A DNA stretch of 64,000 nucleotides from Platerodrilus igneus (taxonomy: Eukaryota > Arthropoda > Insecta > Coleoptera > Lycidae), in NCBI GenBank assembly GCA_036346225.1, contig JARFIW010000170.1, positions 11,222,501-11,286,500 of the forward strand. The letters run 5' to 3'. The notes beneath the pieces are model-generated. The model saw only the letters and a list, made by a program, of their open reading frames with translations. It was not told the origin of the DNA and made no database searches. The position numbers and the translations under genes were made by a program. Shown here piece by piece: positions 1 through 9,592 of the stretch (its first letter is position 1; every line of letters starts with the position of its first letter).

Positions 1-556
1 TATAGGCTTCCTCGTATGCATAATCATTTAATGGCAAGTGTTTTATTAAGCCACGCGACGAATCATCTAATGTATCAACGAGATGGCAAAATTTTTCAAC
101 GGGTGACAAACTGACATTATCATGAATCAACCGCTTATAAATTGCATTGTAACTCTCAAAATCTGAAATGCGTCCAGAGAAGCGTGGGACTGAAAGATGT
201 TTCAAGCGAAATCCTCCACAATTTGACGAAAAAGAATTATTCATATTTTCCACCTTTGGCTTATTTTCTACCCGATCTAATTCGCATTGTTCAGCGATAA
301 TACGAATATCTAATAGATAATCATCGATTATCACCTTAAGAGCAGAAAATTCATCCAATTGTTCACTTTCTTCATCAAAGAAAATATCCTTGCAAAAGGA
401 TTTGAAATGCGTTTCAATCTGTTCGACACCTTTAATCGACGCTCTAATTAAAGCAATCGATACGTTTTCCGGTTGGTTGATCTTACTGTATATATAATCC
501 AACCTTTTAACTACAAATTTAGCTTCAAGAATAGCTTTATCAATTGATATAACCAT
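1..556 (-). pseudogene. BEL/Pao gag, N-terminal part, cut by window edge
   Basis: An open frame of 185 codons starts at the ATG at 556-554 and runs off the left edge without a stop. The first half is helical and charged. The second half has the DUF1759 pattern of BEL/Pao gag: a VPRFSG segment, then a SYNAIYKRLIH stretch, then EKFCHLVDTL and KHLPLNDYAYEEAY. In the family these correspond to the blocks written LPxFxG, FxxxF and LxLTxxNYxxA. It would form the particle shell of an LTR retrotransposon. It differs clearly from the gag at 32593-33684, so it is a second BEL lineage. The frame is open throughout, so the copy may be young; the rest lies outside the window. Confidence 0.8.
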
Positions 557-1953
557 ATTTGATTAATGATTAATGAACGACAATAAAAATTAATGTAAAA
601 ACAATGCGTGACTCGAATACGCTAAATTACTAATTCATCTACGAAATTAAATTATTAATAGAAAAATGCAACTAACTACAGTGCTCGCCCGACAAAGCTT
701 TTAAGGTTTCAAATAAATTTCAACCCCTTTGTTATACAAGTTGCATGAACCCGAATGGTTGCTCCAACTTCAAGTGACAAATAAGATAAAGATTTAGGAT
801 ACAATAACCCTCATAAATAGTTTACATAAAAAGATACCGACGACGACCCTAATCTTTGCCACAAAGGATAAGGAATGTATTGTAAAATCTAAGGTTATAA
901 CCAGATGTTTCTATCATTAAATGTGCAAGCAAGATGTTCTTTTTTGTGTAACACGTTTAACCATAATAAAAACTACGACAATTTTATAAATTTAAGTATA
1001 AGGAGCTTAAAGGATAGGAACTAATTAATTAATTAATAATCCGGTGATGAAGGCCAATTTTGTTTATTGAGCGGAGGTCTTATAAATTTGTATATCGACT
1101 TACCTCCGCGTTGTTTTTTGTTGTTCTAAGCTGCAGTTCCTATTCTTTCAACCAAGTGGACTGTATGCGAAATTGAGTCTGTGTTACGTTACACTTGCAC
1201 TGTGTTTTTTAGGGGTTTCACAAATAAAGTATGCGGCACTTGACTAACTTACGGTACCGAACGAAAAAAACGACGACTGTTCTGCTTCGATATCCATAAG
1301 AAAGTGTTTGTTCACTACTCTTAGTCCAACTTATTCACCCATGCACAAGGAATTTTTATGGCAGGATATAAGGGAACAAGGGATGACAGTTTTACTATTA
1401 GATTTACGACTACAAATTTAAATAACTTAAAATTAACCACGCGAACGTGCGACAAAGAGACCGAACAAAATGTCTTTATTGAAAAGTATCTTGCATGCCA
1501 CCTATTCTCGCAGGATTTCTAGTGCTTCCATAGCACTTTAACAAACGTTTATTAATAAAATTATCAATGTAACCTTCGCCATTGTAGGGGATGAGAAAAA
1601 ACCACAAACTATCAAATTACATGATTTTTTTCAAATTGAATCCCCCAATTTTTGTATTACGGCACGAAAGAGCATACAATCTCCTTTCATTTGACACCAA
1701 ATAAGCTTGATGAATTATTTGGCATCTTGAGTTATTTAATTATTTCTTTTTAATTTTAGTAACCTTTTTAGCTAATGTTGAAATTAAGCTTACGAATAAT
1801 CATCATCAAACGGCTTTTCCAACAAACAATATTCTAATAAATTCTAAATACAAAAGCTTAACTTAACCTTTTAAAATTTTATTTAATAATGTTTTATAAT
1901 TTAAAAGTTAGGATTTCACATTGATTGTATTGGTGGAAACAATCAAATCTACT
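557..1953. other. No gene seen; probable 5' UTR/LTR of the edge BEL element
   Basis: No coding similarity was recognised. As it lies just upstream of the minus-strand BEL gag, it probably holds that element's leader and 5' LTR. On the minus strand there is a TATA-like TTTATAAG near 1077-1090 followed by AATAAA-like sequence near 1060, inside an imperfect inverted repeat of ACCTCCGC/GCGGAGG. I could not define LTR ends or a primer site. Confidence 0.3.
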
Positions 1954-2640
1954 TAAAGTCGATGTTCAAAAATGTTGCCGTTGTGTTGTAAACACTCAAA
2001 AATTCTTTTTTGCACAGCATTATGTGTTGCTCGTCGTATTTCATTTTCTCTAAGCATAGCAAAGGTTCAATGAACCTTTCTAATACCGTTGTCTTTTGCT
2101 AAAGTGGTGTTGCGTAAACTTTTTTTTTATGTGCCCCCAAATTAAAAAGTCCATGGGGGTTGAATTAGGAGAGCGAGGTGCCTGTAGGAAGGGGTCACAA
2201 TTAGCAATCCATTTATCATCCAAAAATTTATATAGTAACAGAGTGACCAATTTATTACCATGTGCTGGTGCACTATCTTGTTGATATCAAGCCGACATCG
2301 CTTCCTCTATTGCAAACTAATTCAATGCTAGCATCACAATATTTCGTAAAATAGTATGATAATTTTCCCCAATTTAAGTTTTCGTCATAGACATGCACGC
2401 ATACGGTTTATGGTTTTTAATAGCACAATTGCCAAGATTCCTGAAATTACCACTCACGAGTTTAATGATGGTTTTCAACTTACCAATAATGTGAGTTACG
2501 ATAATTAAACATTCCATTTTTAAGACTCTTGACTTCATCACTCCAAATAATTTTATTAAGAACGTTTTCATCTTCCTGAATTTTCATAACCATAAACTCG
2601 CAAAATCGTACTCATCGTTGAAAGTCACCAGGGGTGTTGT
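1954..2640 (-). pseudogene. Mariner-like DDE/D transposase remnant
   Basis: Read on the minus strand in several frames, this gives ordered mariner/Tc1-superfamily motifs. They are WSDEV followed by FNYRNSHYW (near 2480-2550), QQDSAPAH (near 2275), APRSPNSTPMDFLIWGHIKK (near 2130-2190), and a C-terminal RRATHNAVQKRIFEC then IFEHRL ending at a TAA at 1954. These match the catalytic core and the PRSPDLTPLDFFLWG signature of insect mariner-like transposases. Stops and frameshifts separate the blocks, so it is dead. The N-terminal DNA-binding part and the terminal inverted repeats were not identified. Confidence 0.72.
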
Positions 2641-2959
2641 ACTAATTGGTATGAATGGGCTTTATAGTTGTGTCCTTTTAATATAGTGTGTATTGTACTT
2701 TTTCATTGATTTAAGTTTCCTTGGCAATTGCGTATGTAAGCAGTAGGATGTGTCTTAAAAAAAAGCAAGTATACCAATTTCTACATCTGTGTTGTTTAGG
2801 AGTGGCTTAACTTTTGTACTTTTTGCTGTAAATTGGCCAAATTGTACACAGTTTGATAGTAAATGTTTTATAATGTCGGAATCGGTTTTGATCGTGTAGG
2901 ATATCTTGCAATATATGTTCTGCATGTTCTAATCACAACGTGTTCGTACTCACCTTAAG
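2641..2959. other. No gene seen
   Basis: AT-rich sequence between the mariner remnant and a Jockey-like fragment. It may include decayed N-terminal transposase sequence, but no motif can be read. Confidence 0.3.
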
Positions 2960-2961
2960 TT

Positions 2962-3545
2962 TATATATTTATTTATTTATTTAAATATCACGGCACTACA
3001 GAAACAGTTTCTAAATGGCCAACATAAGGAAATAATATACATACAAAAGAAGAAAAAGTAATAATAGTTTCTAAATAATACTAGAGATGACACACAAATT
3101 ATGTTGTAGACAATAAACGCTCTATATTATTTTTATTAATTGAGTACACTACGAAAAATCAAATTGAAATCGGTACTAGCAAATTAAGCATATGTTTGCC
3201 TAGAAGCAATTCTTGCAAATTAACAGATCTGATTAACAGTTTGTTTAAAGCAAGTAGAGTTCAGAAGAAAGATATCACAATTAGTGTCGATTATAGATTA
3301 TGGCAAGTTTGTCTAAAAACGTGTTCAAGCCATAGTTTGTACGATATTGCTTGATGACAAAATGACTGGGTATTTCGAGTAAGCCTATAGTTGATCCGAA
3401 ACTGAATAGGAGCTAGTAAGTGATGGCAGTTGATGGTGCCATTCACCAATTTGTGTAGAAAAATTGTTGAAGCTATCCAACGTCTACACCCTAGAGATTT
3501 TAAACCCGCCAATTGGAGACGGATAGAACGCGGAATTTTTAATTG
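2962..3545 (-). mobile_element. Jockey-like non-LTR retrotransposon, 5'-truncated 3' end
   Basis: The minus frame at 3512-3291 reads GLKSLGCRRW, then FLHKLVNGTINCHHLL and FRINYRLTRNTQSF. This is the conserved C-terminal tail of Jockey-clade reverse transcriptase proteins. After a frameshift near 3285 the tail continues as DIFLLNSTCFKQ. The 3' UTR leads to a (TAAA)n-type tail on the minus strand (TTTA repeats at about 2966-2984). Only the last 80 or so codons of ORF2 remain, a typical dead-on-arrival 5' truncation. Confidence 0.72.
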
Positions 3546-3893
3546 ATTATGAAATCAGTCCCAGAAATCTACACAGAACTCTGCCTTATTTGTGATAATT
3601 GTGGCAGACAAAACAAAAATCAGGCCCTTTCTAGAGTTTGTTTCTAACTGATTCTGGCCAATTTTAAAAGACTTGACAGTTTTTTTTTCAATGCGTGGTC
3701 ACAGTTTTTTCAATGCAATCGCGATTTTGATATAATATCCATAAATATATGCAAAAATGACCATATATTCACTATACATGGGATTATGAGCTTTAATATC
3801 AATAACACAAAGCTCGAAAAAATTTTGGTAAAGGAAGTTTCAGCGCCCAATACCCTAGACTTCAAGCACTGATTGAAGAATTATTACAAGAAG

Positions 3894-3898
<5 letters not shown>
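3546..3898. other. No gene seen
   Basis: AT-rich sequence between the Jockey fragment and the TA microsatellite. No motif recognised. Confidence 0.3.

Positions 3899-3930
<32 letters not shown>
3899..3930. repeat. (TA)n microsatellite, left piece
   Basis: About 16 TA units directly abut the left LTR of the Gypsy-like element. TA tracts also flank the right LTR (11711-11766) and the end of the next retroelement (15675-15704), suggesting that one original TA tract was split by two insertions. Confidence 0.9.
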
Positions 3931-3931
<1 letters not shown>

Positions 3932-3933
<2 letters not shown>

Positions 3934-6054
3934 CTCATATTTAGACCAGGGTAGAAAATTAAATAATCACATCAAATAATTTTAATCACCGTGTATAAGG
4001 AAGTTCATTAGATAATACGCTTTATTAAAACCTTGAAGCATAAATAAACTCGGTCGTTTCAGTAAAAATAAGAAATTTAAATTATTTATAAGACGCTTTA
4101 TATCAAAAGAAGCAGTATTGAAAAGCTCTGCGTGTAATGTAATTTTTCCTAAACATAGAGAAATTACGTGCAAAATTTATCTTAATTAACTCTATTTAAG
4201 TAACCGGTAGTAAAACAAAGTGTACCTATAATAATTAATATTTAAGTTGTATTCGCTAAAAATGAAAAGGATAGAAATCAATTTTAATTGGAGTTAATTA
4301 AACCGTTAATAACATATAATACCTATAGAAACTTGTAAAAACCCAAGATTAAAATACCACGGAATAAAGCTCTGAGAATTAATATTATTTTGAACACCTG
4401 CGTAGTTTAAATGTCACATTCGGCGTAAAGTTTGCAGATAATTAATGTTTCAAAGAATCTTGGGGAAAACGTCGCATAATAGTTACGAGAATTGCTAAAG
4501 CTGGGTTATTTCACACTCCATGTGGACTAAAATAATCGATAATAAAGAATATCAATTTGCACCAATACGAACAGGTTAGAGAAGGAAAGAGAAAATGCGT
4601 CAAGCAAAGACACATATTGTAAAAGGCGGGATTTAAACAACGTCACGAGGGTCACAATTGGTTGAAAATAGGATGCAAATATCAGAGGTAGAACAACAAT
4701 TTCTGTACAAAATTAATTAGTTTTTCTCGGACATGCTTGAGTGCCGTGTGGAAATTTTCTGAGATTTAAATAGGGCGAGTGAAAATTCGTAAAAATCGAT
4801 GTGCGAGCGACAGACTGGGAACATGGCATGAGAAATTCTTTAGAATTACCCGTTTTGGGGAACAGACCGACAGACAGGCTTTTGCTATATATACCGAGAT
4901 GAATATAAACAAGCCCTCTTAGACTTTTGACGATTCGATGCGTTAAAAGCTCGTACATACGCGACTTGATTGAAGATGTTAAACAGTGCATTTTAGTTTG
5001 ATTAAATAATTTAAAGTTTGCTTGTATATTTTGTGATTCAAAATAGTTTGTTATTTACGTGCTAACATGAATGTACTTCAGTGCACTTAGATACAAGGTA
5101 ATAAAATTTAGTTTCACTGTACCAATTAGCAAAATTTACAACGACAAATGTATACACAAAAGTAGGCAGTTTTGGCGTATATTGGTGACAGACGCATGAA
5201 TTTCTTTGCTATTTTCGGGGTGTTAATAATTAAATGGTTCAAATACGTGTCTGGATCCATGAAACAAGGGTCAGATAAACACAGATGAGTTCCGGAAAAG
5301 CCCAGAAACAACTTTAAATAAATGGTGATGGAGAAAATTTTAAAAGCGTAGAGAATCAGAAGCCGTAAATATAATCCTGTTGAATGGTGTGATTAACTAA
5401 AGAAACGATACTTTGAAGCTACGAGGACAGTAACCTTCAGGTAAATTATACTATTTTGTTTGACATTTTTGTGTGTATTGAATGACTTTATAATTGATTT
5501 ACTTTAAATGGACATTAGTGAAATTGTACTAACCATAAGAGTTTAATTTTAAGATGTAATTTGTTTGTTGAAGTAGAAAGGGGTATTTAGTTTGATGTTC
5601 GGTAATATGATGAAAATTTGGGTATGTCTTTGAGCTCAATTAGACGAACCTGGTTAATTAACGTAAAGGGGTGGTAGATGCTCCCTTTATACTCAGACTC
5701 CGGTCTGCTTATATTGTTATATTAATTAGTAGGCATCCAATAAGGACTTTAATTTTGGATGCACAGTAAAAGGATAATAAAATTAATCTTGAAATTCTTT
5801 TTAAAACTGAAATTTATGCTGAGTTTTAATTTTGAAATTTTAATGTATTCTGAATATTGATGTAAATAGAGTTAACGTTGATGTTTTTGGTAGGAATGTG
5901 TTGTTTTTTTTTATGAATGAGGAGGTTTATAACATTAGGTGAGCAGCCGAGGCGAAAAGAGGACCACAGCCGTTTATGACGCCCAATCTGTGGGACTAGA
6001 ATTTTTTTGTTGAAAGGACCCAGTTCCCGCATTCAAAGGGGAAAAACACAGCAA
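3932..6054 (+). repeat. Gypsy-like element 5' LTR
   Basis: Aligned by eye to 9593-11710, the copies share sequence from TACTCATATTTAG to ACACAGCAA. Differences are few: a handful of substitutions, such as at 4146-4157 and 4206, and many single-base length changes in G, C and T runs. The ends are not the usual TG...CA; the best reading is TACT...AGCA(A). Length of about 2.1 kb is unusually long. Small open frames at 3982-4173 and in the other copy are repeat shadows and not considered genes. Confidence 0.88.
4886..4893 (+). promoter_or_regulatory. TATA box in 5' LTR
   Basis: TATATATA lies about 950 bp inside the LTR and is repeated at 10549-10556 in the 3' LTR. It is the most likely core promoter for the element's RNA, which would start near 4915-4925. 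This is inferred from position only. Confidence 0.4.
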
Positions 6055-6162
6055 ATTTTGGCGCCCAACGTGGGGCTCGAATGTTTTTTTTTTAAAGGGC
6101 CAGTACCTGCAGATATGAGAGGAATCACAGCAATTTTGGCGACCACAACGTGAGGGCTCGAG
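5975..6162 (+). repeat. Three tandem primer-site-like units
   Basis: A unit of about 80 bp beginning CACAGC occurs at 5965, 6047 and 6126. Each contains a primer-site-like core: GACGCCCAATCTGTGGGAC (degenerate, inside the LTR), the canonical core at 6059, and TGGCGACCACAACGTGAGGG (degenerate, near 6137). Each is followed by T-rich sequence and, in the first two, an AAAGG-CCAGT box. The LTR boundary falls at the start of unit 2. Confidence 0.75.
6059..6081 (+). other. Primer-binding site, tRNA-Lys type
   Basis: Starts TGGCGCCCAACGTGGGGCTC, complementary to the 3' end (CCA, acceptor stem, T arm) of animal tRNA-Lys(CUU). The match covers about 23 bases and begins a few bases after the LTR end, exactly where minus-strand DNA priming should start. 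Confidence 0.85.
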
Positions 6163-6277
6163 TTCCAAATAAAATTTTTGTTATTTTATTCCAGGAAACT
6201 GGCGATCTGAGAGAGAGAGTTTCTGTGTGTGTATAAATTTAGGAGTATTTTAGAGTGTGTGTGAGTGATTAGAGCGT

Positions 6278-7492
6278 ATGCAGAGAAAAGAGTGGTTAAG
6301 GAGTCAAGGAGTGGAAATTGGAAGTGACGATAGTGCATTGTGTGGGAAAAATTCGAAAATGGAAGAAGCTGGAGGCAGTAGAGATCAGTCGAGGACGGAA
6401 TCAGGGGATCAAGGAAATGAGTTAATATTGAGAATGTTAGAGAGGATGAGTGAAGAATCCAATAGAAAATTAGAACAGCTAAGCGATGAATCTAATAGAG
6501 CTAGGGAAGAATCGAACAGGAAGTTAGAAGAGATTAGAGAAATGAGTGAGGAATCGAATCGTAAGTTTGAGCAAATTAGTCAGAAAATAGATAAGACGAA
6601 TCAAGAAGTTTCAGAATTTAAAAATAGTCTTACCGTAAAGATTGGGGAAGTTGAAAATAGGGTTGAAAAAAATGAGCGTGATATTACAGGTCTTCGACAG
6701 GAAATGGGACATTTAAGGTCCGAAGTACGCATTTTTTGTGAAGAAGAGATTAATGTGAAAATGACTGAAGTGACGGACTCATGTAGGGATCAGTTAGGCA
6801 GGGTAGAACGTGAAGTTAGTAGTATTAAATACAACACGTCAAATTTAACGGGGGATGGTCCCAGATTTTCTACAGGTGGAGTATCATTGGACCAACACAT
6901 GAAGTTTTATGGCGATAACAGGGTAAATCCACAAATTTTTATTAATAGTGTAAGAAATCTAGTGGGAAATTTATTTGATGAACAGACTAAACTAAATACG
7001 ATAAAGGCTTTATTAAAGGACAATGCGGAGGCATGGTACAATTTAGTAGGACAGGACATAGACACGTATCAGGACTTTGAAAACAAATTTTTACAACATT
7101 ACAACACGTCAAATTTAACGGGGGATGGTCCCAGATTTTCTACAGGTGGAGTATCATTGGACCAACACATGAAGTTTTATGGCGATAACAGGGTAAATCC
7201 ACAAATTTTTATTAATAGTGTAAGAAATCTAGTGGGAAATTTATTTGATGAACAGACTAAACTAAATACGATAAAGGCTTTATTAAAGGACAATGCGGAG
7301 GCATGGTACAATTTAGTAGGACAGGACATAGACACGTATCAGGACTTTGAAAACAAATTTTTACAACATTACTGGAGTGATCACAAACAGGATCAGATTA
7401 GGGACGACTTGATTACAGGAAAATTTAAGGGAGAGTTTGCAGGTTCTAGGAGCAATATGCCATCCGCAAATACAGTGTGGCCAAACAACTGA
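6278..7492 (+). CDS. Gypsy-like gag, N-terminal and capsid part, with duplicated segment
   Basis: 404 codons. Residues about 45-175 are a long coiled coil built on repeats of EESNRKLE/DESNRARE. Residues about 185-270 are the retrotransposon gag (capsid) domain with FYGDNRVNPQIFINSV, EAWYNLVGQD and YQDFENKFLQHY. That 90-residue block is repeated exactly at 275-364. The frame ends in a TGA at 7490-7492 soon after a +1 shift near 7455, because the expected continuation (AIRKYSVAKQLNPPLTDRQI) is in another frame. The product would coat element RNA in cytoplasmic particles. As it stands it lacks the C-terminal basic region. Confidence 0.8.
   Translation: MQRKEWLRSQGVEIGSDDSALCGKNSKMEEAGGSRDQSRTESGDQGNELILRMLERMSEESNRKLEQLSDESNRAREESNRKLEEIREMSEESNRKFEQISQKIDKTNQEVSEFKNSLTVKIGEVENRVEKNERDITGLRQEMGHLRSEVRIFCEEEINVKMTEVTDSCRDQLGRVEREVSSIKYNTSNLTGDGPRFSTGGVSLDQHMKFYGDNRVNPQIFINSVRNLVGNLFDEQTKLNTIKALLKDNAEAWYNLVGQDIDTYQDFENKFLQHYNTSNLTGDGPRFSTGGVSLDQHMKFYGDNRVNPQIFINSVRNLVGNLFDEQTKLNTIKALLKDNAEAWYNLVGQDIDTYQDFENKFLQHYWSDHKQDQIRDDLITGKFKGEFAGSRSNMPSANTVWPNN
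6831..7370 (+). repeat. Perfect 270-bp tandem duplication inside gag
   Basis: Copy 1 is 6831-7100 and copy 2 is 7101-7370, with no mismatch seen and frame kept (90 codons). The junctions share TACAACA, so unequal exchange or slippage at a 7-bp microhomology explains it. Confidence 0.92.
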
Positions 7493-7967
7493 ATCCACCA
7501 TTGACGGACAGACAGATTATCAAGTACCTATCACGACATTTTGAACTGGAAATTAGACAACACGTGGCCTTACAAAACATCACAGAACGGGAGACATTTT
7601 AGAGTATTTGCAGAGATATGACGATGTATGTGTAGGACGGACAAGAGAGATACGAGAACGAAACGTTAACACAGTTAGGTTTGACAACAGGACACCGAAT
7701 TATCCGAGACGGCCTGACTACAACAGAAATTTTCGACCGAATTGGGAACGACGAGGACAGGAATACAGGAGCAATAGTGCGACTAGGGGACCGACGCCAA
7801 GACCTAGTTACACGCGACAGAACAGTTTACCGGAAGTAAACAGGACTGTGACCAGCACGCCGAATAGAGACAGGGACACGGATATTAACACGAGGAGGAC
7901 GTACGCACAGGTTGTAGAAGGACAACCAGGACCAAGCACGGAAAACAGGATGAGACAGGATTTTTAG
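7459..7967 (+). pseudogene. Gypsy-like gag C-terminal part, frameshifted
   Basis: Continues gag in other frames: 7459-7599, then 7596-7967 after a one-base shift in a T run. The second piece is basic and rich in Arg, Asn and Pro (RRPDYNRNFRPNWERR, then RPSYTRQNSLPEVNRT). It looks like a nucleocapsid-type RNA-binding tail without a CCHC knuckle. It ends at a TAG at 7965-7967, but related sequence (DFLERDRPLDFCVNVYEHP) continues to about 8060 in another frame. Confidence 0.65.
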
Positions 7968-8085
7968 AACGCGACAGACCACTAGATTTCTGTGTAAATG
8001 TATACGAACATCCACGTGAATTTTTCAAAATTGAGGAGGAAGTAGAGCCAGAAACTGAGGAAAAATTATGTTTGCCAATTATTAA

Positions 8086-9009
8086 TTTAGAAATTTTGAG
8101 AATAATGTAGAAGTATTACTTGATACAGGGGCAGAGGCGAGTTTAATATCGGAGGAATTCGTCAGCAAAATTAGGGATAAGGTTTGTGATAGAATTATGC
8201 CTATAAAGCGTAGCCATTTAGTAGCTCCAAATAAAAAGAAGTTTGCTGTAGTAAATAGTGTTGTGGTGCTTAGAATAGATATAGGAGGTTTAAGCTGTGA
8301 ACAGGAGTTTGTAATTGTACCTGGACTGAAGTTTCAGAGCATTTTAGGTGTTGACTGTATGATGAAGTTAGGGGTGTTGATAGATATGGAACGGAAGGTA
8401 ATAAGGATTAAGGATAGGGTAGTGCCATGGAAGGGCAGTTATGAAGTCACAGAGGATGACACGGGGTTTAGTATTAATGTAGTAGAGGTAGAGGATGATG
8501 AAGTTAAACAGATCAACACAATAAGATGTCCAGAGGATAGGATAGTAGAGGTTCAAGCTTTAGTACAAAAACATGCAGAATTAGTGGGGGTAGAAGCAAC
8601 AGCAGCATATCGGGAGCAGGTGAAGGCAGAATTATTTTTGATGAGGTTAAGTGGCAAGTTTGTTTTTAATAAAGTAGATTTAAGGAATTCATTCTGGCGG
8701 ATTCCATTACACAAAAATTCTAGAAGGTACATAGGATTTTCCATAGAGGGAAAAATCGATAATTGTAAAGTAGTATCGTTTGGTTTGTCGAGAGAAAAGG
8801 AAATAAGAATAAATGAGAAACAGACAAGTGTAGGGATTGAAGAAGAAGTAATATTTAAGAGTCAGGATAATAGGGATGATAAGTTTATTGTATGTGAGAT
8901 AATAGGGATGATAAGTGTAGATATAGAAGGGGGAGAAATAGGGATGAAAAGTATTAGGATGGTAAGAAGAAAGACTTGGAGGGTCAAGAAGAGAGTTAGA
9001 TTTAAATAA
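8086..9009 (+). pseudogene. Gypsy-like protease and truncated reverse transcriptase
   Basis: The frame opens after a TAA at 8083. The aspartic protease follows: VEVLLDTGAEASLISEEF with the catalytic DTGA at 8122-8133, then the flap region and ILGVDCMMKLGV. After about 60 linker codons it jumps into RT at FVFNKVDLRNSFWRIPLHKN (about 8660-8715), then RRYIGFSIEGK and VVSFGL. Much of the RT between linker and this motif is missing, and everything past VVSFGL, including YxDD, is replaced by purine-rich sequence ending at a TAA at 9007. It would not give active RT. Confidence 0.75.
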
Positions 9010-9535
9010 CTTGATGAACAAAGGATAGAGATAGGTGAATTTTAGTATAAATATAGAATAGAGAGTAGATATAGGTGTATATAGATGAGTAGAAGTAGGT
9101 GTGTATAGAAAATAAAGTTAGGTATAGGATAAATATGGGAGATAATTAGGAATAGGTTTAGGATGAGAATAAAGAGTAAATGTAGGAAGAAAATAAGATA
9201 GGTTAAGTGTAGATAATTCATATAAGATTAGTGGAGAGGTAGGAATAGAGTAAAAGTAGGATAGGCATATAGGATTAGGTAGGGGGAAGTAAAGTATAGT
9301 AAAGATTAGTTAAAAGTTAGGAATAGGATAGGTATATAGGATGTATATAGGATTAGTTGGATAAGTAGGATGAAGTTAGGGATAATTTCAGTTTATAGAA
9401 TGAGGTGAGAGTTAGGAATAAGATAGGGATATAGGATAGGTGTAAATATTTTTTGGATTGGAGACAAAGTAGGTAAGTTAGATAGATAAGGGTAGAGAGA
9501 GATAGGCAATTTTTTTTTTGTAATGTTTTGTCTAA
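8810..9535 (+). other. C-poor, AG-rich internal tract
   Basis: For over 700 bp the + strand is almost free of C. It is made of variants of TAGGATA, TAGGTATA, GATAGG and GAGATAG. It replaces the RT/RNase H/integrase part of the element and ends near the polypurine tract. It is not a simple tandem repeat, and no coding sense was found beyond 9009. Confidence 0.7.
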
Positions 9536-9582
9536 ATGCTTTATATTTGCATTCAAATAAGTGGGATTATTTGTATTCAAAT

Positions 9583-9592
9583 AGGGGGAAAA
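9583..9592 (+). other. Polypurine tract
   Basis: AGGGGGAAAA directly before the 3' LTR start, the expected plus-strand primer of an LTR retrotransposon. Confidence 0.6.

Noticed and set aside
720..780. Primer-binding site for the edge BEL element (minus TTGGAGCAACC...)
   Set aside because: The sequence after TGG does not fit the acceptor and T arm of a tRNA that I can name, and no LTR end could be set.
3982..4173. 63-codon minus frame in the 5' LTR, repeated at 9643-9834
   Set aside because: It is present twice only because the LTR is. There is no domain, and it lies antisense to the element's transcription.
6059..6081. tRNA-Lys gene
   Set aside because: Only the complement of the tRNA 3' end is present; no D or anticodon arm. 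It is a retroelement primer site.
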